Positions 1 to 7,199 of a DNA stretch of 64,000 nucleotides are shown piece by piece. A program made the translations under genes and the position numbers. Source of the DNA: Streptomyces sp. MJM8645. Lineage in GTDB: Bacteria > Actinomycetota > Actinomycetes > Streptomycetales > Streptomycetaceae. How positions within the stretch are numbered: position 1 is the stretch's first letter; each line of letters starts with the position of its first letter. The notes under the pieces were generated by a model that saw only the letters and a list, made by a program, of their open reading frames with translations, ran no database searches and was not told the origin of the DNA. The stretch spans positions 3,545,001 through 3,609,000 of the forward strand of contig NZ_LJJF01000001.1 in NCBI RefSeq assembly GCF_001625365.1, in the 5' to 3' direction.

Positions 1-240
1 GCCGGCCCCGGTTGGCGGGGCGGCACGCCAAGGGACTCCGGTGAGCCGGGCGCTCCAGCGCATGAGGTTCAAACGACGGCCGCTTCCTCGATTTCCAGGC
101 ATATCATCACTTTTTGTGTGCACATCAGCACACGGGGTAATGACTAGGTTGGGCTGATCCTGTCAGGCAAGGGCCCGATTCCGGAAGTCGCCCGCCCGGC
201 GTGGCCGCCCGTTCCGCCCCGGCACGGGGCGCCGGGGCGC
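1..240. other. Non-coding left edge, 3' flank of the flavoprotein gene
   Basis: No reading frame here shows convincing protein character. Two small inverted repeats are visible. GTGTGC/GCACAC (116-133) lies in an AT-richer patch. CGCCCCG/CGGGGCG (215-231) lies just past the stop codon of the minus-strand flavoprotein gene and could act as its terminator, although no T-tract follows. The gene to the left lies outside the window. Confidence 0.4.
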
Positions 241-1614
241 TCACCGCGGGGCGTCCGGACCGCCGTCGGGCCGCGGCCCGGACCCGGCCTCGAACTCCGG
301 ACGCGGATGCTCCGCCGCCCCCAGCGAGACCACCTCGCGGGAGAACAGCCCGCCCAGCACCCAGTCCATCAGCACCCGCACCCGGCGCTCCGCGCTCGGC
401 AGGCGCCGCAGGTGCCGGGCGCGGTGCAGCCACCAGGCCCGCCGCCCGGTGATCCGGCGGCCGCGCCGGGTGTGGGCGACGGCCCGGCGCAGGCCCAGCG
501 AGGTCGAGCAGGCGGCGTGGCCCGGCCGGTACTCGGCGAGGCCGGGGGCGTGCGGTCCGGCGTCCAGGGCGACCGCGATGTTCCGGGCGAGCAGCTCGGC
601 CTGGGCGAAGGCGTGCTGGGCGTTGGGCGCGCAGGGCGCCCCGTCCGCGTCGGGGTCCGGTACGGCGGCGCAGTCCCCGGCCGCCCAGACCCCGGGCAGC
701 GCGCGCCCGTCCGGGCCGACGGCTTGCAGGGTGGCGAGGCAGCGGACCCGGCCGAGGGTGTCCAGCGGCAGGTCGGTGTCGCGCAGCAGCGGGGCCGGCC
801 TCACCCCGGCCGTCCAGACCAGGGTGCGGGCACCGAAGCGGCTGCCGTCGGACAGGGCGACGACCCGGTCCGCGGCGGACGCCAGGGTGGTGCGCAACCG
901 GATGTCGACGCCGCGTTCGCGGAGCTGGCCGAGGGTGTGCTCGGCCAGCTCCGGCGACTCCTCGGCGAGGATCCGGTCGGTGGCCTCGACCAGGACCCAG
1001 CGCAGGTCCTCGGGGCGGACGTTGTGGTAGCCGCGCACCGCGGTCCGGGCCATGTCCTCCAGTTCGGCGAGCGCGCCGACGCCCGCGTACCCGGCGCCGA
1101 CGAAGACGAAGGTGAGCGCGGCCTGGCGCAGGGCCGGGTCGCGGGTGGCGGAGGCGAGGTCGAGCTGTTCCAGGACGTGGTTGCGCAGGCCCACGGCCTC
1201 GCCGACGGTGGAGAAGCCGCGGCCGTGTTCGGCCAGACCGGGCACCGGCGCCGTCCGGGAGACCGAGCCGGGCGCCACCACCAGGACGTCGTAGGGGAGT
1301 TCGATCGGTGCGGCGGCCTCTCCGGGGCCCGCGGCGTCGGCGAAGGCGCGACGGGCGGCGTGTTCGATCCGGGTGATCCGGGCGGTCAGCACCCGGCAGT
1401 CCGGCAGGGCCCGGCGGAGCGGGACGACCACGTGCCGGGGGTCGATCGAGCCAGCCGCGACCTCGGCCAGCAGCGGGTGGTAGGTGAAGTAGGCCTGGGG
1501 CTCGACGACGGTGATCTCGGCCTCGCCGCGTCGCAGGCGTTCCCGCAGGCCGCGCTGGAGGTGCAGCGCGGTGGCCATCCCGGCACAGCCTCCGCCGGCG
1601 ATCAGGATTCTGAT
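241..1614 (-). CDS. NAD(P)/FAD-dependent oxidoreductase, type II NADH dehydrogenase-like
   Basis: This is a pyridine-nucleotide disulphide oxidoreductase-fold flavoprotein of about 457 residues, the usual size of NDH-2 enzymes, which pass electrons from NADH to quinone at the membrane without pumping protons. The N-terminal FAD dinucleotide loop is IRILIAGGGCAGMATALHL. An internal NAD-binding Rossmann motif (FVFVGAGYAGVGALAEL) follows, and the second FAD motif is GVWAAGDCAAVPD. The C-terminal basic and hydrophobic part could touch the membrane. Start choice: AGGAGG ends 6 nt before an ATC codon at 1612-1614, directly ahead of the FAD loop. The nearest ordinary in-frame start is about 80 codons upstream and would add a low-complexity, unconserved leader. 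It is divergent from the tetR-like gene. The NDH-2 assignment is by fold and length; a related ferredoxin or thioredoxin-type reductase is possible. Confidence 0.85.
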   Translation of the reverse strand: MRILIAGGGCAGMATALHLQRGLRERLRRGEAEITVVEPQAYFTYHPLLAEVAAGSIDPRHVVVPLRRALPDCRVLTARITRIEHAARRAFADAAGPGEAAAPIELPYDVLVVAPGSVSRTAPVPGLAEHGRGFSTVGEAVGLRNHVLEQLDLASATRDPALRQAALTFVFVGAGYAGVGALAELEDMARTAVRGYHNVRPEDLRWVLVEATDRILAEESPELAEHTLGQLRERGVDIRLRTTLASAADRVVALSDGSRFGARTLVWTAGVRPAPLLRDTDLPLDTLGRVRCLATLQAVGPDGRALPGVWAAGDCAAVPDPDADGAPCAPNAQHAFAQAELLARNIAVALDAGPHAPGLAEYRPGHAACSTSLGLRRAVAHTRRGRRITGRRAWWLHRARHLRRLPSAERRVRVLMDWVLGGLFSREVVSLGAAEHPRPEFEAGSGPRPDGGPDAPR

Positions 1615-2151
1615 GGTGCACCTCCTGCCGATTGGCGCTTCCTCCCGGCCCCGCGGCCGGGGGTGTCCCCCCTCGCGCCCCCCTATGAAGGACCGGCAGG
1701 GGCGGTCTTGTCCACAGTCCGTACCGCGCCGGATGTGACGGGAGTCGACGGGTGGGGCCAGTTGTGCTGCCCGGGCGACTTTCTGACGGACTTTCGGCCG
1801 CGAACGGGCGTGAACTATGGTCGGATTGTGTGCCGGAGCGGTTACCGCCATGACAATCGGCGGCGACGCACCGTGGAGCGGCCACTACGGCCAGTTCCAG
1901 CGTTGGCTCGAGAACCCGACTGCGGGACAGTCATCCGGGGAAGGGTAGTTCCCGGACAAGGCCCCGGACGGTGCCGACGCGCCGAGCCGGACGCGAGCCG
2001 GCCCGGAGGCACGAACCGTGGTCACGAAACGGGACGGGCGGCAACGAGCGATGGGTCATCAGGTCATTTCTGACGGGCTGAGCTGCACCGGGGGGTGCAG
2101 GGGCGGGCGACGACAGGGTCCGGGTTCGGGCGCCTGCGGGGGAGAGTTGGG
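1615..2151. other. Divergent intergenic region, 537 bp
   Basis: This region separates the minus-strand flavoprotein from the plus-strand TetR gene and should hold both promoters. I see no convincing gene in it. The clearest element is the inverted repeat at 2083-2100, listed separately. Confidence 0.5.
2083..2100. promoter_or_regulatory. Inverted repeat, candidate TetR operator
   Basis: The arms CTGCACC (2083-2089) and GGTGCAG (2094-2100) flank GGGG and match perfectly. The repeat lies about 50 bp upstream of the TetR-family start codon, a usual place for an autoregulatory operator. Assignment to this regulator is inference from position only. Confidence 0.4.
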
Positions 2152-3015
2152 ATGATGGAGCAGGAGCAGGTGTTGGGGCGAACGGGAGCACCGCACGCCG
2201 GCCAGGGCATGGTGCCGGAACAGCGCGGCCCGGTGGACCTGCCGCCGGAGGTCGGGGCCGCCTATCCGGGCGTCCCCTACCGGGTGGAGCCGCCACCGGT
2301 CGTCGTGCACGTCCCCGGGGCCCGACTACGGGTGGACGCCCGGCGGAATCTGGAGAGCGTGCTGCGGGCCGCCCGCGAGGTGTTCGGCGAGTTCGGCTAC
2401 GGCGCGCCGATGGAGGAGGTCGCGCGCCGGGCCGGGGTCGGCGTCGGGACGGTCTACCGGCGCTTCCCGAGCAAGGAGGTGCTGGTCCAGCGGATCGCCG
2501 CCGAGGAGGTGGCCTGGCTGACCGCGCAGGCGCGGGAGTCGCTGTACGGCGGCGGCGGGGCCTGGGAGTCGCTGGCCGGCTACCTGGCGCGGGCGGTCGG
2601 CACCGGCGCCGGGCGGCTGCTGCCGCCGGAGGCGTTCCGGTACGCGGAGGAACTGGGCCGGGTGCCGGAGCAGCGGGTGCCCGAGCCGGCCGCCGTCCGG
2701 TTCGACCTGCGCGGCGAGGACGCGCAGAACGGTGCGGCCGTCGAGCCGTCGGCGGCCGACGCCGATCCCCGGCTGCTGCTGCAGCTGCTGGCCGCCCTGG
2801 TCGCCAGGGCCGGCGCGGCCGGCGAACTGCGGCCGGGCGTCACGGTGTCGGACGTCGTGCTGGTGCTGACCGCCTCGGTGCCGGTGCACGCGGCCCGCAC
2901 CGCGCCGACCACGGCCGGTTTCTCGGCCGGGGTCCAGCAGGCGGAGGGGCAGCCGACGGCCGGCCCCTCGGAGCGGCTGCTGGAGATCCTGCTGGACGGC
3001 CTGCGGGCACGCTGA
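2152..3015 (+). CDS. TetR/AcrR family transcriptional regulator
   Basis: This 287-residue protein has a TetR N-terminal DNA-binding domain at about residues 64-115: an RRNLESVLRAAREVF helix, then EEVARRAGVGVGTVYRRFPSKE, the canonical helix-turn-helix with the YRRFPSK signature. It is longer than a typical TetR protein because about 60 residues precede the DNA-binding domain, and the C-terminal ligand domain holds an unconserved Ala/Glu-rich segment. The start at ATG 2152 follows GGAGAG with 5 nt spacing. The gene is divergent from the flavoprotein gene and upstream of the sigma factor on the same strand, so either could be a target; a symmetric repeat precedes it. The ligand is unknown. Confidence 0.9.
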   Translation: MMEQEQVLGRTGAPHAGQGMVPEQRGPVDLPPEVGAAYPGVPYRVEPPPVVVHVPGARLRVDARRNLESVLRAAREVFGEFGYGAPMEEVARRAGVGVGTVYRRFPSKEVLVQRIAAEEVAWLTAQARESLYGGGGAWESLAGYLARAVGTGAGRLLPPEAFRYAEELGRVPEQRVPEPAAVRFDLRGEDAQNGAAVEPSAADADPRLLLQLLAALVARAGAAGELRPGVTVSDVVLVLTASVPVHAARTAPTTAGFSAGVQQAEGQPTAGPSERLLEILLDGLRAR

Positions 3016-3353
3016 CGCGCCACCGCGGGCGCGGCCGCCGCAGCTGGCGGGGACGGGAGTTGGACGGGAGACCGGCGCGCGGACCAGTCACGCGCGCCGG
3101 GTGCGGGCGGTACACAACCACCCGCCCTGTGCTGGCCGAACACATCCGCGACGGCTCCTCGGAAGAGTGGGTCCCGGCCGGTCCGGCTACCGCCCATCTC
3201 TGCGCTATGCCATCCTTTGCCCGTGGTTGGAGCCAATGTCCCGATGCGCGCCCTTCGCGCGCCCTCGGCGCCGTACAGCGCGGAACCGTGCGCCCACGCG
3301 CTCCCGCGCGCCCTGCCACACTGCGGGGGCTGTCGTGGAATCTGGGGTCCGTT
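3016..3353. other. Intergenic region upstream of the sigma-factor gene
   Basis: The open frame continues upstream of the chosen sigma-factor start, but the encoded residues are unstructured and unconserved-looking, so I treat this as non-coding. GGAAC at 3282-3286 followed 15 nt later by TCC resembles an ECF-type -35/-10 pair. This is a weak hint that the downstream ECF-like protein could drive its own promoter. Confidence 0.4.
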
Positions 3354-5660
3354 GTGAGCGCCGAGGAACAGAACGACTACGGGTACGGCCTCGACTTCGG
3401 CCCGTCCGGAGGCTTGACCGGGGGACTGGCCGACGGCTCGTCCGGCAGTACGTCCAGTACGTCCGAAGGCCCCGCCACGGCCTCCGGCGGCCCGGCCCAA
3501 GTACCCGGCGCCGCACCGGGTTCGGCCACCGGACCGACCGCCGGACACGTGCCCGACCAGGCGGGCATGCCCAGCCGCGAGTCCCTCTCCGCCTCCGCCG
3601 CCGCGCTGCCCCCCGGGCGGGTGCCCGGCCAGGCCCCGGCCGGCCGCGGCGGCGTCGCCCCCGAGGCGTTCGTCGGCGCCGGCCGCCCCGCCCGCCCCAC
3701 CGTGCCCGCCCCCGCCGACCCGGTCGACGGCGAGCGCCCGGCCTCCGACGCCGAGTTGACCGCCCGGGTCCGGGCCGGCGACGACACCGCGTACGAGGAG
3801 ATCTACCGCCGGCACGCCGACTCGGTGCGCCGCTACGCCCGCACCTGCTGCCGGGACAGCTTCACCGCCGAGGACCTCGCCGGCGAGGTCTTCGCCCGCA
3901 CCCTGCAAGCCCTGAGGGCGGGTAAGGGCCCGGAGTTCGCCGTCCGCGCCTACCTGCTGACCGCCGTCCGCAACGTCGCCGCCGCCTGGACCCGCAGCGA
4001 GCGGCGCGAGCAACTCGTCGACGACTTCAGCGTGTTCGCCCAGACCTCGGCCGCCGTCGTCGACCTCGACCTGGCCGACCCCGGTGCCGATGCCTGGGCG
4101 ATGGCCATGGCCGACCAGCGCATGGTCATGCAGGCCTACGCCGAACTGCCCGAGGACGACCGGATGGTGCTCTGGCACACCGAGGTCGAACGGGAGTCCC
4201 CGAAGACCGTCGCCGTGATGCTCGGCAAGACCGCCAACGCCACCGCCGTCCAGGCCCACCGGGCCCGCGACCGGCTCGCCGCCGCCTTCCTCCAGGCGCA
4301 CGTCTCCGGCAGCCAGGACCGCACCTGCGAGGCGTACGCCAACCGGCTCGGCGCGTACGCGCGCGGATCGCTGCGCAAGCGCGCCTCGGCGGAGGTCGGA
4401 CGGCACCTCCAGGAGTGCGACCGCTGCACGGCCGCCTGCCTCGAACTCACCGAGATCAACACCGGCCTGCGCGCGCTGCTGCCCGGCGGCGTGCTCGTCT
4501 GGATCGGGGTCGGCGGGTTCAGCGCCGCCGCGGCGGCCGTCGGCGGGGTCGCCGCGGTCGGCGGTGCGGCTGCGGGCACCGCGGCGGCCACCTCCGGAAC
4601 CGCGGGTGCGGGTGCAGTTGGCGGAGCGGGTGCGGGCGCCGGTGCGGCCTCCGGCGGAGGCGGGGCCGGCGCCGGCGCCGCGGCCGGCGAGGGCCTGGGC
4701 ACCGCCGCCAAGGCCGGGATCGCCGCCGCCGTCGCGGTGGCCGCGGCCGCCGTCGCCGCGTACGCGCTCACCGGCTCACCCGAGCCCAAGCCCCCCACGG
4801 CCGCGCCCCCCGCCGCCGGCGCCCCCGCCACCCCCCGGCCGCAGGCCCCCGCACCCGCACCGCCCGCGCCCGCCGACCCGGCGCCCAGCAGCGCCGCGGC
4901 CGCCCCGGTACCGTCCGAGCCGAGCCCGAACCCGAGCCCGAGCGCGACGCCGGTCACCCGGTCGACGCCTGCCCCGACAGCCGCCCCGGCAGCCGCCCAG
5001 ACCACGACGAAGGCCGCGTCGCCGGTCACGCCGAGCTCGACGACGCCCAAGCGGACCCCCACGCCGCCGGCCCCGGCCGTCCCCGTCGTGCCGACGCCCA
5101 GCGTGCCGCCGCTGCCCACGCCCGAGCCGCCGGTCGTCCCCGTCGTCCCCACGCCCACCGTGCCGCCGCTGCCCACCCCGACGGTCGTCCCGCCCTCGCC
5201 GCCCGCGCCCGCCGACTTCTGGGCCGACTCACTGCCCGTGGTCAAGCCCGGCAACAACCGGGTGCCGCCGCCCGGCCCCAGCATCCGGCAGAAGGGCAGC
5301 GACTGGTTCTGGCAGCACGACAGCGCCTGGATCGGCGGCGAGCGCCACGGGCACGCCATCACCGTGCGCGCCCCGGCGACCACCCTGATCGACCTCAACC
5401 GCAGCTGCACGTCCTTCGACGCGGTCGCCGGGGTCGACGACGCCACGCTCTCGCCGGGCGGCGTGGTCTTCTCCGTCCAGGGCGGCGACGGCAGCACCCT
5501 GTGGCGCTCCTCCCCGCTCGCCGCAGGGGACGACGCGGCACCGGTGCATGTGTCGCTGGCCGGGCAGAAGTCGATCCGGCTGGTGGTCACCCCGGTGCAC
5601 GGGATCTGGTCGGCGCTCAACGTGGCGGACTGGGCCGAGGCCCGCTTCAGGTGTTCCTGA
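3354..5660 (+). CDS. Membrane ECF-type sigma factor fused to zinc-finger, Pro-rich stalk and NPCBM-like domain
   Basis: This protein of about 768 residues joins a transcription factor to an apparent surface sensor. After a disordered N-terminus come sigma-70 region 2 (about 132-220; DAELTARVRAGDDTAYEEIY, then EDLAGEVFARTL) and region 4 (about 254-317; YAELPEDDRMVLWHTEVE). Next is a zf-HC2-like anti-sigma motif (about 322-369; HLQECDRCTAACLEL). A hydrophobic Ala/Gly stretch leads to a membrane helix at about 453-475, then about 140 Pro/Thr/Ala-rich residues with VPVVPTP repeats. The C-terminal 140 residues look like an NPCBM domain (FDAVAGVDDATLSPGG and ADWAEARFRC). Similar sigma proteins with fused zinc finger, helix and carbohydrate-binding domain are known in actinobacteria (ECF52-like, from memory). 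Whether the weaker hydrophobic stretch near 385-415 also spans the membrane is unclear and decides C-terminal topology. The GTG start at 3354 is the last plausible one before conserved sequence. Confidence 0.85.
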   Translation: MSAEEQNDYGYGLDFGPSGGLTGGLADGSSGSTSSTSEGPATASGGPAQVPGAAPGSATGPTAGHVPDQAGMPSRESLSASAAALPPGRVPGQAPAGRGGVAPEAFVGAGRPARPTVPAPADPVDGERPASDAELTARVRAGDDTAYEEIYRRHADSVRRYARTCCRDSFTAEDLAGEVFARTLQALRAGKGPEFAVRAYLLTAVRNVAAAWTRSERREQLVDDFSVFAQTSAAVVDLDLADPGADAWAMAMADQRMVMQAYAELPEDDRMVLWHTEVERESPKTVAVMLGKTANATAVQAHRARDRLAAAFLQAHVSGSQDRTCEAYANRLGAYARGSLRKRASAEVGRHLQECDRCTAACLELTEINTGLRALLPGGVLVWIGVGGFSAAAAAVGGVAAVGGAAAGTAAATSGTAGAGAVGGAGAGAGAASGGGGAGAGAAAGEGLGTAAKAGIAAAVAVAAAAVAAYALTGSPEPKPPTAAPPAAGAPATPRPQAPAPAPPAPADPAPSSAAAAPVPSEPSPNPSPSATPVTRSTPAPTAAPAAAQTTTKAASPVTPSSTTPKRTPTPPAPAVPVVPTPSVPPLPTPEPPVVPVVPTPTVPPLPTPTVVPPSPPAPADFWADSLPVVKPGNNRVPPPGPSIRQKGSDWFWQHDSAWIGGERHGHAITVRAPATTLIDLNRSCTSFDAVAGVDDATLSPGGVVFSVQGGDGSTLWRSSPLAAGDDAAPVHVSLAGQKSIRLVVTPVHGIWSALNVADWAEARFRCS

Positions 5661-5673
5661 AACGGGCCTCGGC
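5634..5673. terminator. Long hairpin overlapping the sigma gene stop codon
   Basis: The arms at 5634-5651 and 5656-5673 pair over 18 positions with one mismatch around a TGTT loop. The TGA stop codon (5658-5660) lies inside the 3' arm. It sits between the convergent sigma-factor and DsbA-like genes and could end transcription from both sides. There is no T-tract, as is common for Streptomyces terminators. Confidence 0.75.
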
Positions 5674-5703
5674 GGGGGCTGTGCGGGGTGGGGCTGTGCG
5701 GGG

Positions 5704-6408
5704 TCAGATCGCGCAGGAGCCGTCCGCGCAGGCCTCCCCCGCCGGGGCGACCTGCACCGGCGCCGGGCGGGTCTCGCCGATCTCGGCGGCGACCTGCTCC
5801 AGCACCTTGCGGAAGGTCTCTTCGTCCTGGCCGCCCTGCACCGCCCACTTGCCCTCGAACACGAAGGTCGGCACGGCGGTGATGCCCAGCTCCCGGGCCT
5901 CGGCCAGCTGCGCGCTCACCTCGGTGGCGCCTTCGTCGCCCGCCAGGTAGGCGGTGACCCGCGCCCGGTCCAGGCCGGCCGCCACCGCGACGTCGGTCAG
6001 CGCGGCGCGGTCGCCGACGTCGACGCCGTCGGTGAAGTGCGCCTTCAGCAGCTCCTCCTTCAGCCGCCCCTGGACGGCCGCGCCGTACTCGGTCTCGGCG
6101 AGGTGCAGGAGGCGGTGGCCCAGGAAGGTGTTGGCGTGCAGCGCGGCGTCGAAGTCGTACGTGATGCCCTCGGCGCGGCCCAGCTCGGCCACCCGCGCGT
6201 CCATCGCCACCGACTGCGGGCCGTAGCGCTCGGCCAGCCACGCGCGGTGCGGGCTCGCCGTCGCCGGCGCGTCCGGGACCAGCTGGTACGGCCGGTAGAC
6301 CACCTCGACGCCCTCCTTGCCGGCGAAGCCCTCCAGGGCCTGCTCGAAGCGGCGCTTACCGATGTAGCACCACGGGCAGGCGATGTCGGACCAGATCTCG
6401 ACCTTCAT
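5704..6408 (-). CDS. DsbA family oxidoreductase (FrnE-like)
   Basis: This 234-residue thioredoxin-fold protein opens with MKVEIWSDIACPWCYIGKRRFEQAL, so the CPWC redox motif is about 11 residues in. The cis-Pro region is GITAVPTFVFEGKWAVQGGQ. An all-alpha insertion lies between, as in the FrnE/2-hydroxychromene-2-carboxylate isomerase-like subfamily. There is no signal peptide, so it acts in the cytoplasm as a dithiol-disulphide oxidoreductase, and FrnE proteins elsewhere are linked to oxidative-stress tolerance. The C-terminus carries two more cysteines (CADGSCAI), a possible second thiol pair. The ATG start follows a purine-rich stretch. The substrate is unknown. Confidence 0.92.
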   Translation of the reverse strand: MKVEIWSDIACPWCYIGKRRFEQALEGFAGKEGVEVVYRPYQLVPDAPATASPHRAWLAERYGPQSVAMDARVAELGRAEGITYDFDAALHANTFLGHRLLHLAETEYGAAVQGRLKEELLKAHFTDGVDVGDRAALTDVAVAAGLDRARVTAYLAGDEGATEVSAQLAEARELGITAVPTFVFEGKWAVQGGQDEETFRKVLEQVAAEIGETRPAPVQVAPAGEACADGSCAI

Positions 6409-6549
6409 GAGGGGACTCCAGGGGTGGGGCGGGGACGGGTGTCGGGATAGGTGAACGATGAACCATCTCGGTACATTCCCGGCACCCCGGTCAGCCTCCC
6501 TGGTCAGCGCCCCGAGCCGGGCTGGTCAGCGCACCGGCCCCGCCCCGGG

Positions 6550-7071
6550 TCAGCCCTCCGCAGGCGCCGGAACCACCAGCACCGGGCAGGCCGCGTGGTG
6601 CACCGCCGCCGAACTCACCGAACCCAGCAGCAGCCGCGCGAACCCCCCGTTCCCCCGCGTGCCGAGCACCAGCGTGTGCTGCCGGGTCGAGGCCTCCAGC
6701 AGCACCTCGATCACGTTCCCCAGCACCACGTGCAGCGACATCTCCCCCGCGTACGGCCGGGAACGCTGCCCCTGCACGGCCACCACCGCCCGGCGCAGCC
6801 CGTCCGCCATGCTCTCCACCAACGTCTCGACGCTCTCCTGCACCAGCTCCGCCATCCCCGGCGGATAGCCGGCCGGCGCCGGGTTCACCACGGCCAGCAC
6901 GTACAGCGGCAGCCCGAACAGCTCCGCCTCGGTCATCGCCCGGTCCAACGCCCACAGCGACCCGTCCGACCCGTCGCACGCGGCCAGCACCCCCGGCGGG
7001 CGCCCCGTCGGCGGTCGCCCCAACACCGACAGCACGACGGGAACGGACTGCTCCGGGCTCACGCTGGCCAC
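6550..7071 (-). CDS. Universal stress protein, UspA family
   Basis: This single-domain Usp protein has about 173 residues. The N-terminal strand is GVLAACDGSDGSLWALDRAM, and the nucleotide-binding signature G-2x-G-9x-G-S is present as GTRGNGGFARLLLGS, followed by AVHHAACPVLVVPAP, so an ATP-binding class Usp is expected. Its role is inferred from the family (persistence and stress adaptation); the target is unknown. In the mRNA AGGAG is followed 4 and 7 nt later by two consecutive GTG codons (7072-7074 and 7069-7071). I use the second; a further GTG at 7084-7086 is also open. It lies downstream of the asparagine-synthetase-like gene on the same strand. Confidence 0.9.
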   Translation of the reverse strand: MASVSPEQSVPVVLSVLGRPPTGRPPGVLAACDGSDGSLWALDRAMTEAELFGLPLYVLAVVNPAPAGYPPGMAELVQESVETLVESMADGLRRAVVAVQGQRSRPYAGEMSLHVVLGNVIEVLLEASTRQHTLVLGTRGNGGFARLLLGSVSSAAVHHAACPVLVVPAPAEG

Positions 7072-7199
7072 CACGGCTCTCCTCACCGACGGACTCGTTG
7101 CCCGCCATCATCACCTGCCCCGGCTCCCGGACCCCGCCGCCCGGCCGGGCGCGGCGGGCGCGGCGCGGGGGCGTGGGGCGCGCGGCGCGGGCGGCGGGG

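Noticed and set aside
3060..3353. Upstream extension of the sigma-factor frame
   Set aside because: The 98 additional codons encode unstructured sequence with no sigma features; the GTG at 3354 is a better start.
2580..4406. 608-codon open frame on the minus strand opposite the TetR and sigma genes
   Set aside because: It is a shadow of the true plus-strand genes: composition is Gly/Arg/Ala-rich without domain motifs. Extreme G+C removes stop codons from several frames.
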